NCBI RefSeq assembly: GCF_000340215.1
Contig: NW_006921537.1
Location: 2,897,685 to 2,961,684 of the forward strand
Length of the DNA: 64,000 bases
DNA from: Pseudocercospora fijiensis CIRAD86
Lineage: Eukaryota > Ascomycota > Dothideomycetes > Mycosphaerellales > Mycosphaerellaceae
Direction of reading: 5' to 3'
The notes under the pieces were generated by a model. The model saw only the letters and a program-made list of their open reading frames with translations, was not told the DNA's origin and did not search any database. Positions 49,841 through 59,905 of this stretch are shown here, one piece after another. Both the position numbers and the translations under genes were made by a program. Within the stretch, counting starts at the first letter, position 1. The number at the start of each line of letters is the position of its first letter.

Positions 49841-50098
49841 TTACTCTTCCTTACCTCTACTCTACTACGTTGCTTCCTTACTTTTATTAATCGTTCTCCG
49901 CGCTATTAATATAGTGCCGCCCTATATCTTTAGTCCTTACCTATTATCTATTCCTACTAATATTTATACTCTCGTTTGTTGCTTTTAGTTTATCTTATTA
50001 TTGTCTTTTGCTTTTATATTTACCTTCGATTAATATTACTATAACTTTATTCCTTCGCTCTTGTTTCCTTAGATAGAACTATACGAGGCGTGCTTTCC

Positions 50099-50123
50099 TA
50101 ATAATACCCCGGGGGTAGTATTA
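50099..50123. repeat. CCCCGGGG-core palindrome after integrase
   Basis: Core ATACCCCGGGGGTAGTATT. It marks the left end of a ~450-bp non-coding segment. Confidence 0.8.
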
Positions 50124-50548
50124 GGAAGATAGCCGAACCTAACCCTCTACCCTTCTAGAACTACTTCCCTCTAGCTTCCTAGACTCTAGCGACTACCCTT
50201 AGGTATTAACTATAATAGGATACTCTACTAGAGACTGTTCCTACCCTAATTAGCGCTAGTTACGTAGGACAACTAAGAAAGGGAGGTTCCCTATCCCTCT
50301 CCCTTCCTATCGCTTAGATAGATATAGTAACCTAGGCCTATAGCCTCTAAGAATAGGGACCTTAGGCTATTAAGCTTAGTATTTAAAAGAAGGAAGAAGG
50401 TAAACGTATAGACTACTTTTACGTACTTACTAATATAAAAGGTAATACTACACCTATAATAGTAGTACTATAGGCTAATATACCGACGAATTAACTAAGC
50501 TAGGCCTAGGTAGCTTACTCCTCGTTACCGAGTATCTCTAGGAAAAGC
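50124..50548. other. Non-coding segment between two palindromes
   Basis: No frame or domain recognised. It is bounded by palindromes at 50099-50123 and 50549-50573. It is not a copy of the LTR. Confidence 0.55.
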
Positions 50549-50573
50549 TAATACTACCCCGGGGGTATTATTA
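50549..50573. repeat. CCCCGGGG-core palindrome before the extra ORF
   Basis: Core ACTACCCCGGGGGTATT; left border of the segment that encodes the extra ORF. Confidence 0.8.
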
Positions 50574-50974
50574 GTCCTGCTAGCCTTACTACTATAGATT
50601 TCTACTAGGGACTCGAACTAACTAGTCGTATTTCGAGTACGCGAGAGTCTATAATAGCTAAAGTTTAATAAAGGCGCGTAGTCGCTACTAGCAATTAGCT
50701 AGATCGATTGTTAAACTTTAGCCTACCCTAATAACAAAGAAGTCTCGTATATAGCTTTACTTTTATATATAGCCGTTATCCGTTTGCTTTACTAGCGCGG
50801 AATATACGGACTACGCTACCTTCGTACTATATTTAAAGCGAGCTTCCTAAGCTCCTTCTCCTACTCGATTACTAACTAACTCGCTACCGCCTAATACCTC
50901 CCTTTCTATCTAAACCCTTTAATTATTATTGTTAAACAGCGAACACTTATAAACTCGTTTCTAACCTATTTCCG

Positions 50975-53735
50975 CTTCGGTCGACTATATCTTCCGGCGC
51001 CCCGAATCCGCTAGGCGCTAGTAGTAGTAACGACCTACCTGCCCCTATTAACCTAAGCCTAGCCGCCCTAGTCCCGATCGAAGCCCTATCCGATAGCGCC
51101 TTAGCTACTATAACTAGTCTCGAGCACTACTTCTAGATTATTACTGCCCTTAAAGACCCTTAAGAGAAGATCTAGAACGCTCGTACTCTACTACGCATTA
51201 TTAATAGGAATATTAAGAAGGCTACTATCTTAGTTACGTATAGTATAAACAACTTACGTTAGTCTATCGGTAAGCGTATCTTTAAGCGCGAGGTTCTTAA
51301 CGATATAGATATTAAGTAAGCCTTTCCTATCGTCTATAGCCTTAAAACGGCTAGTACCTAGATTCGCTTACGCTTTAAGACCCTCGACTAGGCCTTCGAA
51401 TATTAGGGAGGACTAAGTAGTCTTCCTAAGAGCCTTATTAACTTCGCCTACGGTAGATAAGAGCGTACTAAGTAGGTCTCTTCGTTCGTTAATAAGTACA
51501 AGGTCCGTCGTTAAGGCGCCGAGTACCTTTCCCGTACTATAATCTATCGTATATCTACCGCTAGTAAGAAGGTAGGTAAGCAGTTACTTAACTTGTCCTT
51601 CGCGCTTAACGACTTTATAATATCCTACTAGAAGCGGTACTACGATATAATTGTCTAGATCGATCTTAATATATAGATAACTAAGGATCTTCTAAAAGAG
51701 AAGGGCTATCGTATTAATAGTATAGGCTTTATTATTAAAAGTTAAGAGGCCCCTATCGTTAATGTCCTTAAACGTAAGGCTCTTCGCCTAGAAATAGAGG
51801 CCGATACGGCTACTAGTCTCGCGCTCGCTATAGAAATATAGGCTAAAGATCGTCGCTCGACCTGCAACTATAAGGTCCCTTAAGAAGTTAAAAACGAGCG
51901 CGCTAAGGCCGAAGCGGCGCGCAAGAAGGCATTGTATACTCGCTAGGCCCTCCGTAAGGCTACTAAGAAGTATAGTACTCCTTCTAGTACTAACTATAGT
52001 ACTAACTATAGTAACTCGGATATTAATATACTAAATATACTACTAGAAGATATCTCCTCCGAAGGCTCTTTTAGCGAGCGTAGAGATAGAGGCCTCTCGC
52101 CGATCCTATTAACTAAGAATATCTATAGTTCTTATAAGGGCGACTCTATCGCGTACCTTATTACCGAGATCGATATAGTTCCTAAGGCCGCTATAAGCGA
52201 AGCTCCTACCGCCCTATCTATCTATTAATAGCTCGACGACCTTAGTAAGCTAGGTAAAGAGCGGTTTACTATATATACTAACTATATTAAGAAAGCCGCT
52301 AAGGTCTATAGTCTTTATACTAGTGCTAAGACGAGTGTCCTTATCGGCCGTCTATTAAAGATTAGGCGTAAGGTTGCTAATTAGGATACCTTTACTACCC
52401 TTAAGACTAACTACGCTAACTAGTTTCCTAGACGTCCTACTACCGCCCCGACCTCCTTAGGACTCTACGTATTTAACCCTACTAGTACTATTACTCGAGA
52501 ACTTACGCTAACTAATCGTTAGAGCAAGTTAGTCGCTAGTATTCTTAGCTAAGGTACCTCCTTCGATCGCTTTCGTCTAATAGGCAATACTATCTTCCCC
52601 TAAGTCTTCGGTTAGATATAATCGCCTTATAGAGCGTACCTTCCTCTTATCGTCGACCTAATATAGGAGGAATTTCGTATATACTTTTAGTATATACGTA
52701 AGCTGCCTAAGTCTAAGTAGGAAGGCCGTAATACCCTTTAAACCTATAGAGTAAGTAACTAAATCGTCCGTTAGCATCCCGCCTTATAGCTCTTAGCCGT
52801 TGCCCTTCGACCTAATTATATATACGAGCTTATCTCCGTTCCTAAGCCTACTAAGTACTTTAAGGTAGGTAATAGCGGTTATAAGAACTGCCCTACTAAG
52901 GAGACTTCTCGTCTTAGATAAGATATAGTTAAGCTCGTAGCTAGTAAGGGTGCTAGCTATCTGCGTATTAAGGTTTCTCTTATATCTAAAAGTAAGACCG
53001 CCTATTTAACTGTTATTAAGGGTATATACGAACTAGAGGTTTTCGAAAACTAGGTTAAGAAGCTTAATACCTATAGCCTAGTTCTACTAAACAAGATTAG
53101 TAAGCTTACTAATAAGCACCTTACTAACGACGACCTCGGCTATATGTTCGATAGTTAGCCTAATAAAGGCGAGGTAGCCTAGTAGATCCTTAACCCTCTA
53201 AAGGAATACGAAGTCTCTATTTAGATACTATACCTTCCGTATAGTAATCTTAAGCCCGAGAGCGACCGTATATTAATCGACCTAGGCTACTCTCGTATTA
53301 TTAACAGCACTAAGATTAAGGGCTACGACAACTTAACCGTTACTAAGGTTGCTAAGGCGTACCGCAATCTAACCGCCCTTCTAGGTTCGAATACCTTCGT
53401 ACCGTTCGCCTTCCCTACCGCTATCTTAGTCGAAGGCCTTAGTTGTATTTCCGATGCCCTAGTCGGCAGAATTCCTTAGTTAAGTTACGTTATTTAGAAC
53501 GAAGTTAAATAAATCCTCTAGTTTAGCGAGGAGGAGCTTAAGGAATATCTACGCGAGTAGGAGAACGCTATATAGGAGAAGGCTACTAACCTCCTCGTTA
53601 CTTAAGCTTACTACGAGGCCGAATACTTTAGTACTAATAGCTTTAATACCTGCGGAGGAGTTTTAGAGAACCGCCTAGCTAATAAGGTTATTACTAGGGA
53701 GGATTACGGTATATTAAAGCAGTAGTAAGTCGGTA
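50975..53735 (+). pseudogene. Extra long ORF downstream of integrase in gypsy copy 2, unknown product
   Basis: About 900 codons read in one plus frame interrupted only by TAA/TAG. Readable pieces include NARTLLRIINRNIKKATI, LKEKGYRINSIGFIIKS, a basic/charged stretch (NERAKAEAARKKALYTRQAL), a Ser/Asn-rich hinge and a C-terminal half with LIDLGYSRIINSTKIKGYD and EEELKEYLRE. No RT, integrase, protease or envelope feature is visible and there is no clear membrane span. It may be an additional gypsy ORF, a captured host gene, or a second element nested between the palindromes at 50549 and 53787. The start is uncertain. Confidence 0.55.
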
Positions 53736-53786
53736 TAGTAGACTAATTGCTTAGGATCGTTTTTGTATATTAATAGATTCTAGGAA

Positions 53787-53811
53787 TAATACTACCCTAG
53801 GGGTATTATTA
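53787..53811. repeat. CCCTAGGGG-core palindrome after the extra ORF
   Basis: Core ACTACCCTAGGGGTATT. It closes the extra-ORF segment about 110 bp before the 3' LTR. Confidence 0.78.
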
Positions 53812-53907
53812 GGAGTTTCTAAAAAATAGCCCTAGCTAAAGATGCCTAAGGCAACTGTATACCTGTTTGTTTTTAGCGCGCAATGTAAAGCGTATCTAGC
53901 TAGATAC

Positions 53908-53922
53908 GAAGAAAGGGAGGGA
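53908..53922 (+). other. Polypurine tract of gypsy copy 2
   Basis: GAAGAAAGGGAGGGA lies directly before the 3' LTR, as expected for the plus-strand primer. Confidence 0.85.
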
Positions 53923-54202
53923 TATTAGCTAGTAACCGGCCCTATATACCTAGGCTAAGTTTTGAGCCTATATAAGAGGCCTCCTTCTATATTATAGATA
54001 GAGCACTAACCTCGTATAGTATATTGTTTATATTACACTTCTATAATGCCTATATTGTAGGGCTCTAGTTATTAGCCTAATCAACTGTCTTATTATCCTA
54101 TTATACTAAACATAGCTGCCTATATTGCTATAGGTTATATTACCCTCGGTAGCCTATACTATTACTATAGGTAGTAGTAGTAGTGTTAGTTTCCGTCCTT
54201 TA
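53923..54202 (+). repeat. 3' LTR of gypsy copy 2
   Basis: A 280-bp LTR beginning TATTAGCTAG and ending CCTTTA, with the TATA-like CCTATATAAGAGG about 50 bp in. It is followed by the ATAC duplication and then the resumed H3-like frame. Confidence 0.9.
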
Positions 54203-54206
54203 ATAC

Positions 54207-54850
54207 GAAGCGGGTTACTCTTTAAAATAAAGATATACAGCTTCTAGCCAGAATTCGGCGACAGTTTATAGCGGATTAGTTAGAATTTGTATTTAGTCGT
54301 TAGATTAACCTAGGAGGAGGCCTCTTTTCGTATCCTTTTACCGGCTATAGGTACTAGCTATATTTCTAATTTTATCTCCGCGCCGTCCCTAAATCCAAGG
54401 TACGAAGTAGAAACCTAGCGCTCTATATTTACCCGGCTATTATAGAGACGAGCTATATTTAGATTAGTTTCTTCGTATATCGCAACCTAGCGGATAGTAA
54501 GCGAAAGGGCGATAGAACGTTTATAATACGTCTCTATTTAGACCTAAAATATAAAGGTCCTAAGGAGCCCTAGTATCCTAACTATAGGGAGATTCTTTAG
54601 TATTAGCACTTTAATCCTCTATACTATAAGGCAGATAGTAAGCCTACGAGAGAGAAACTTTAACGAGAGACTCTCTATTATACGTAGCGCTATTATATAG
54701 CGATAGATACGTACTAAGTCCGGCAACTCGAAGAAGAATTAAGATAGCGTATTAGCGACCGAGGAGGAGATCGATAGTATACTAGTAGAGTCGAGGCCTT
54801 ATTAGCGAAGTACGAGATAATATAGGCTCCTAGTTATTTAGAGTAACGTA
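54207..54850 (+). pseudogene. Histone H3/CENP-A-like protein, 3' part with C-terminal extension
   Basis: Continues the frame cut at 46627: TKRVTL then NKDIQLLARIRRQ, the H3 alpha-3 end (KRVTIMPKDIQLARRIRG in ordinary H3). Where normal H3 stops, this frame goes on for about 200 codons with only TAA/TAG breaks. Pieces include YPFTGYRYQLYF, LRAVPKSKVRSRNLALYIY, YLDLKYKGPKEP and RQLEEELR. The extension is not recognised. An unmutated copy would be a histone-fold fusion. The exact end is uncertain. Confidence 0.75.
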
Positions 54851-55639
54851 CTATATAAATAAATAACTAGGTATACTACTCTTATTTACTTACGACCTAT
54901 ATCCTAGGATACTCTTCTCGTACTTTTTATACTCTTTTCTAATACCTTACCTATAAGCGCTCTACGATAACCGAGTAAATATAAGCTATAGGGTTTCCGC
55001 TCGGTATCTAAGTTAGCCTCTAAGATAGGGCGGAGTTAAATTTAGAGCGATAGCCGGCACTCGTAGCCGGTATATAGAGACGGTAGTAGGCCTTTTCCTA
55101 CTAAATAACTAGCTTGTTTAGTATAGCCTACCTAATATTTCTTATATTTCCTAGTAATAGGCCTAGGTTACTTATAAGATTACTATAGCTAGTAAGGGAA
55201 TTACTAAAGAATATCTATACTATAGTAGGATACTATAATTACGCCGACTATTTATTAAAAGAAGGCTTTCGCCTATTACTATACTAGCTATATATACCGG
55301 CTATATTTTAAAGTTTGCCGTACCTACCCTTTTTAGCCGTACCTACCTTCTTTCCTTACTCTAACGTTACTATAATATAGGCTTGCGCTACGCTTAATCT
55401 ATTACCTAGCGATACCGCGATACTATCTCTCTCGTTATATTTAACCTTCGTATTAATACCTATATCTCTACGCTTTATATCTACTACCTCCGTAGTACTC
55501 TCGCTCTACGCGCGCCTTCGTATACCTTTATAACGTACTTTTTTTTTAATCCGATAACTTTTATAATACTAAGTCTACTTAACTAAGTTACGACGACTCG
55601 TAATAAGGGACCTACTACTTCTATAAGGTCGTAATAAGA
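54851..55639. other. AT-rich DNA between the two H3-like genes
   Basis: No recognised gene. A pyrimidine-rich zone with short repeats of CTACC and TACTT leads into the second H3-like gene and could include its former promoter. Confidence 0.45.
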
Positions 55640-56240
55640 CCGGAAGTAGTAGAACGAGTATATTATATTAATATAAGAAGGCTACTACTACTACCGCTAG
55701 CTCTAGTACTAGAAAGAGCGTCGTAGGTAAGGCTCTATATAAGACGATAGTAGGTAAGGCTCTAGGTAAGACGACGACTAGCGCTTCTACTACTAGTAGT
55801 AGTAATCGTATAAAGCGTCGATAGCGCCTAGGAAGTAAGTACTATCTATAGCTAGTAGCGTAGCTAATAGCGTAGCCGGTATTCTTACTATTTTTTTACT
55901 AATCCTTCTTTAGCCGTAGCCCTTCGTTCGATTTAGATATATTAGAAAGATACTAAACTCCTAATTCGTAAAGCTCCTTCCTAACGACTTATTTGCAAAA
56001 TTGCCTAGTATATTCTATAGGACCTTCGCTTCTAAGCCTCCGTAATAGAGGCCCTTTAAGAGGCTTTAGAAGCCTACCTAGTACGTATCTTCGAATATAT
56101 ATTTCTCTTTTACCTCTTTTCGAACTATACTAATACTAGTTTAACGGTTAACCTTATAGCTATCTACGCGAAGCGTATTACGATTATAGATAAGGATTTT
56201 AAAGCCTTCGATTAGATTCTAAAGGGCTAGAATATCTATA
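55640..56240 (+). pseudogene. Second histone H3-like gene, RIP-ruined, with intron
   Basis: The tail reads TRKSVVGKALYKTIVGKALGK, echoing the H3 tail ARKSTGGKAPRK. It continues KRR-RLG, and across the 55835-55913 intron TVALRSI-IY-KDTKLLIRKAP, the alpha-N and alpha-1 of H3. Then come RLICKIA, DLRF-ASVIEAL-EALEAYLVRIFEY, and after a probable second intron near 56094-56140, NLIAIYAKRITIIDKDFKA. Gln codons in conserved H3 places are TAG/TAA. The start codon is not preserved (a TG in ATG is a RIP site). It differs from the first H3-like gene and has no extension in view. Canonical H3 would mutate to something closer; this looks like a divergent variant. Confidence 0.83.
55835..55913 (+). other. 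Intron in the second H3-like gene
   Basis: GGAA|GTAAGTACT ... TTTACTAATCC ... TTCTTTAG|CCGTA, 79 nt. Removing it joins GGA-A to CC so that the H3 GTVALR box is in frame, which is strong support. Confidence 0.88.
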
Positions 56241-57845
56241 TTCGAAATAGTACTAGGTAGGATAGATATTCTAGTAGGAAGGATATACTTAGTATTATCT
56301 ATAAGCGATTCTATATACGAAATAAGCCGCTATTATACGGCGCTATATACCGCGCTCTAAATACTCTCTAAGTATATATATATATATATATATATAGTAT
56401 AGTATAGTTTATTAGCCGTACGGAATAGAAGTCTTCGAAAATCCCGTTAGTACTAAGGAGTAAAAAGGCCGGCTACGCTATCGGCTACGCTACTAGCTAC
56501 GCTACTAGGTCTTAGAAAGAACTAAAAGAAGATAGACTTTCTAGTTAATTTATATTAGTTTAGATTTTTATAAAAAGAAAATAGAAAAAAAAGAGAAAGG
56601 TTAAAGAACCTAATACTTATAGTTGTAGCTATTGCCCCTGTTTTCTAGACTATATTATATATCTACCTTCGTAACTCTACCTAATACTCCCTTTAAATAT
56701 CCTTATACTCTATCTACTAGAAATTTAACTAGGTACCTAGACCTATAGCTGCCTCTATATCTTTTACTATCTTCTATAGGTTAAAGGACTCCTCTATAGT
56801 AGCCTCTACCTCCTTATATAATATAAAGTTACTACCTACCCTACCCTTTATATCTACTAAATAACTAAGAGTTCTAAGGAACGAACTAGTATTCGGCCTT
56901 AGTATAGCGAGTAATTAGTAGAACGTAGTATAGAGCTACTTTATAGCTCTTTTATATACTATACCGATACCGAGGGAGAAGCTATCCTAGTACTTAATAT
57001 TAGAGAATAGTTTAGTAGGAAAGTATTAGAACTTCTTAAGGAGGGCTTCTAGAGAAATCGATAAGTTCTACCTAGATCTAGATTAAAATTTATACCTAAT
57101 AAGTATAGTTTCTAAACTAAACTATAATAGCTTATATATATATGCTTTTAATTAGTTAGTACCCTTAGCTAATTGCCTATAGATTTAGGGTTATATAAGT
57201 ACCTTCCTATAACTAAAAAATACTAGCTACGCTACCGGCTATACTCTCGTATCTTATAAAGGGCTTACTTTAAGTTACGTATATATTCTTATACTTCTTA
57301 GAAACCGATAAATTCTATAGTTCAAACTAGCTACTCCTATAGTTGCTTAGTAAACTAACCTAAACTAAACTAGATCTTCGGCTTAGTAAACTAAACTAAA
57401 CTACCCCGAACTACTACGGGGTCTACTTATACTTCTTAGAAACTAGTAAATTCTCTAGTTTAAACTAACTACTTCCCTAGTTTCTTAGTAAACTAAACTA
57501 AACTAGACTAGACTAAACTACTATAGGATCTACTAGTATTTAAAATAACTACTACTAGAAGTAGCAATAGCTTCTTCTAGAGCTTTAATAAGTCTTAAAT
57601 TATATTAAACTATCTTTTATATATCCGCTAATATTTAAAAAGATTATAAATATCTTCTTTATATAGAATTATTTCTATTAGCTCTATAATATAGAAGATC
57701 TTTATCGCGCTAGCTATAGCCGTTGATATAATAGAGAACGTGTTTATTAAGCTTATTTATTAGTACTTATAGATACGAGAGTCGATATCCTAGCGGCGTA
57801 TTATATTATCTAGATATAGGCTCTTTACTTTACTCTATACTTTAA
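56241..57845. other. Low-complexity AT-rich DNA, no gene recognised
   Basis: Contains a TA microsatellite at about 56373-56395, short GCTACGCTACT tandem units near 56468-56508, an A-rich run near 56570-56600 and a 138-bp tandem duplication starting at 57288. RIP skew continues to the edge of RFT1. Confidence 0.6.
57288..57560. repeat. 138-bp tandem duplication with AACTA arrays
   Basis: CTTATACTTCTTA begins at 57288 and again at 57426. Both copies continue through a TAAATTCT..AGTT segment into runs of AACTA pentamers. Confidence 0.8.
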
Positions 57846-59573
57846 CTACGACCGCGCTCTTCTATAGTAATTAAGAAGGAATCGACGTTCTATTATAGCT
57901 CTATTAATAAATTAGTAACTTGATTTCGCTACCGAGCGATGCTCCGGAGACTTACATAAACAAGGCCAGACCTATACTAACAGTTCCTACTCTTGCCAAT
58001 TCGCCGAGCAAACCATATCGATCTAGCATACCGCTCGTCTGGTTCAGAAGGCCAGGAACCACGACTGCACCAGCAGTGGCATACATACTTGGCAGAAGAT
58101 CGCCGATACTGTATTGCAGACCGTGTCGCTGAAAGAATGACTTGACAAAGTACAGGTTGAAGACGATTCGCGAAGCCATATTGACACAGTTCGCCCAGAC
58201 CAGTCCTTTGGCACCCATCTCCAGAACTCGGAGAAAGACGTATGCACTTGCCGCGAACCCAGCCGAGAAAGCAGTCATCCAGATGCTTTGCCAATGCAGT
58301 TCTTTGGTGGAGGCCGTTGCTGCAACAAACGCTTCGCTGACGCCGTTGATGGCAAGGAGTGGGATGCTGTAGCAGTATATACCGAGAACATCTCCGGCAC
58401 CTGAAGCGGACCAGCGGGGCCCAGCGACGATTTGTAGAAGTAGAGGTGCTGCTGTCGGTCCCAAGGCGAACGCAAGCAGAGATAGGATGCTGTAGCTGTG
58501 CAGAATCAGGTTTAGTGTCGTCTTTGCCTGTTCGAGGTTTGCTTTCGGCTGAGAGGGCTCCGTGGACGCCGAAGTCTTCTTCTCTGAAGATTGAGACTTC
58601 TCCTTGTCTGAAGCTGGAGCACAGAGCTGCGCAAAGAGGTTGCGGCTGCTGTCTTCGATCGGGCGGAAGACCATTCTCGCGATGAGACCGCCATAGTTGG
58701 CGGAAAGAGCATACATGCCTTGCTCTTCGAGCGTAGCCAACGCTGTGCTTATAAGCACATCGCCTTTAGTCAGAACATACTTGATGCCTTGTTGGACGTA
58801 TAGCGACAGACTCAAATTGAAAAGTGACGTGGAGAACAGTCCAAGAACGAAGTCGGTGCTGCTGCAGAGGAGCTATTAGAAAGCACTTGCCTAGTTTGTA
58901 GAGGTCGCCGTACACACCTCTTCTTGGTCACGATCTTCTTGGGTAGCAAAGTGAACCTCTGCTGCCTGGCCACTGAGGCCGTTTGCCGCAAGTACACGGC
59001 TGTCAGAGCAGAGCAGTATGCAAGCTCACCCGCCGCGAAAGGCAGCATTCCAAGCTCGACTCCAGCATACCTGCTCCAGAAGACCATGGCGGCTGTGACA
59101 GCAGTTTTCACAATGACAGCACTGCTCTCTGCAGCAGCCCTGGTCTTGTACATCATATTCTGCTGCACTGCGACAAATGCAGGTTCCGAGAGCAACTCGA
59201 CGATGGCTGCAAGCTCGCATATTCTGAGCGCTTCGGGGAAGTACGGCACATCCGGATACGATGTCGAGAGGTACCATTGTGCCAGACCAAGGACGATGGG
59301 GATGCCGCTGGCAATGGCTAGATAGGAGAGATTGATGGAGGCTTGCATGCCTCCTTCAGGTTGTCTTTGGCATGCCACACGTAGACTTTCTCGGGCGAAG
59401 TGGTGTGCGGATATGATGTACAGTTCGAGCTGGACCGATGCTCCCAGCAGTGCTGGCGAGAGGAAGCGGAGAAGGATGTGGTTGAAGATGAAGGTCACGG
59501 CGCGGGATGCCACCTGTTGGAGAATCAGAACGACTGCACCTCGCGCCGAAGACGAGACGGCATCTTGTGGCAT
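57846..59573 (-). CDS. RFT1: RFT1, ER dolichol-oligosaccharide translocation protein
   Basis: Multi-pass ER membrane protein needed for making Man5GlcNAc2-PP-dolichol available in the ER lumen for N-glycosylation; whether it is the flippase itself is debated. Exons are 59573-58918, 58861-57956 and 57900-57846, giving about 538 residues, close to the 540-570 usual for the family. The N-terminus SSSARGAVVLILQQVASRA and the LLRFLSPALLG and FARESLRVACQRQ boxes are typical. VQQGIKYVLTKGD opens the second half. The start MPQDAVSSSARG fits the family. Intron 1 (58862-58917) and intron 2 (57901-57955) were placed by frame and splice signals. Exon 3 lies in RIP-like sequence, reading IAIIERRFLLNYYRR before TAG, so the C-terminus may be altered. 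Without splicing at 57955 the frame would end early at 57952. Confidence 0.92.
57901..57955 (-). other. RFT1 intron 2, spanning the RIP boundary
   Basis: GTAAGTCTCC ... TTACTAATTTATTAATAG, 55 nt, with perfect donor and TACTAAT branch site. The 5' half has normal composition; the 3' half is AT-rich like the repeats. Confidence 0.75.
58862..58917 (-). other. RFT1 intron 1
   Basis: GTGTGTACG ... TTCTAAT ... CTCTGCAG, 56 nt. Only this acceptor (or the AG 3 nt on) restores the frame that leads to FVLGLFSTSLFNLSLSLYV. Confidence 0.85.
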
Positions 59574-59905
59574 GGCGCAAGGTGGTGCAGGTCGTTGTCA
59601 TTGAGCCATGTGGTGACGGAAGACGATGTGGGAACGTGGTGTGAGTTGTATTTACGTTGTAGGCCGTGATATGGACTGCCGTATTCTGGTGGGCATGTCT
59701 CGGCAATGGCAATGACGAACGCGCCGAGGCTGAACAAGCGAGATCGAGCGCGGTGGTGGTGATTCCGATTCAGCTGTGGGAGCAACAACACACATGATAG
59801 TATAATAATGTGCATATGATCTGGTATTGCGCCTCTGCGGCCTTCGAAGCACCACCGCCACGCCACGCCACGCCGCCTGCACCCACGCCCACGCCCACGC
59901 CCACG
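59574..59905. promoter_or_regulatory. Divergent RFT1/PEX7 promoter region
   Basis: 332 bp between the RFT1 start and the favoured PEX7 start. It holds a CACGCCACGCC / CCCACGCCCACG repeat just upstream of PEX7 (about 59860-59905) and TATAATAATG near 59801. An in-frame upstream ATG at 59810 would add 32 low-complexity residues to PEX7. Confidence 0.6.

Larger units (their letters stand above)
46628..54202 (+). mobile_element. Ty3/gypsy LTR retrotransposon, copy 2 (internally deleted, with extra ORF)
   Basis: A 7,575-bp plus-strand element bounded by the LTR family of copy 1. It has flanking ATAC duplications at 46624-46627 and 54203-54206. Order: 5' LTR (running into an assembly gap), leader, 5' part of gag, integrase, a palindrome-bounded segment, an extra long ORF, polypurine tract, 3' LTR. 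About 4.9 kb covering the rest of gag, protease, RT and RNase H is missing compared with copy 1, with the junction near 48160. It cannot be autonomous. Confidence 0.9.

Noticed and set aside
50099..50573. LTR bounded by the two palindromes
   Set aside because: The sequence between them does not match the 280-bp LTR proven by copies at 7513 and 53923.
58044..59712. Many overlapping frames on both strands around RFT1
   Set aside because: They are shadows of the RFT1 exons and of the promoter region in the high-GC island.
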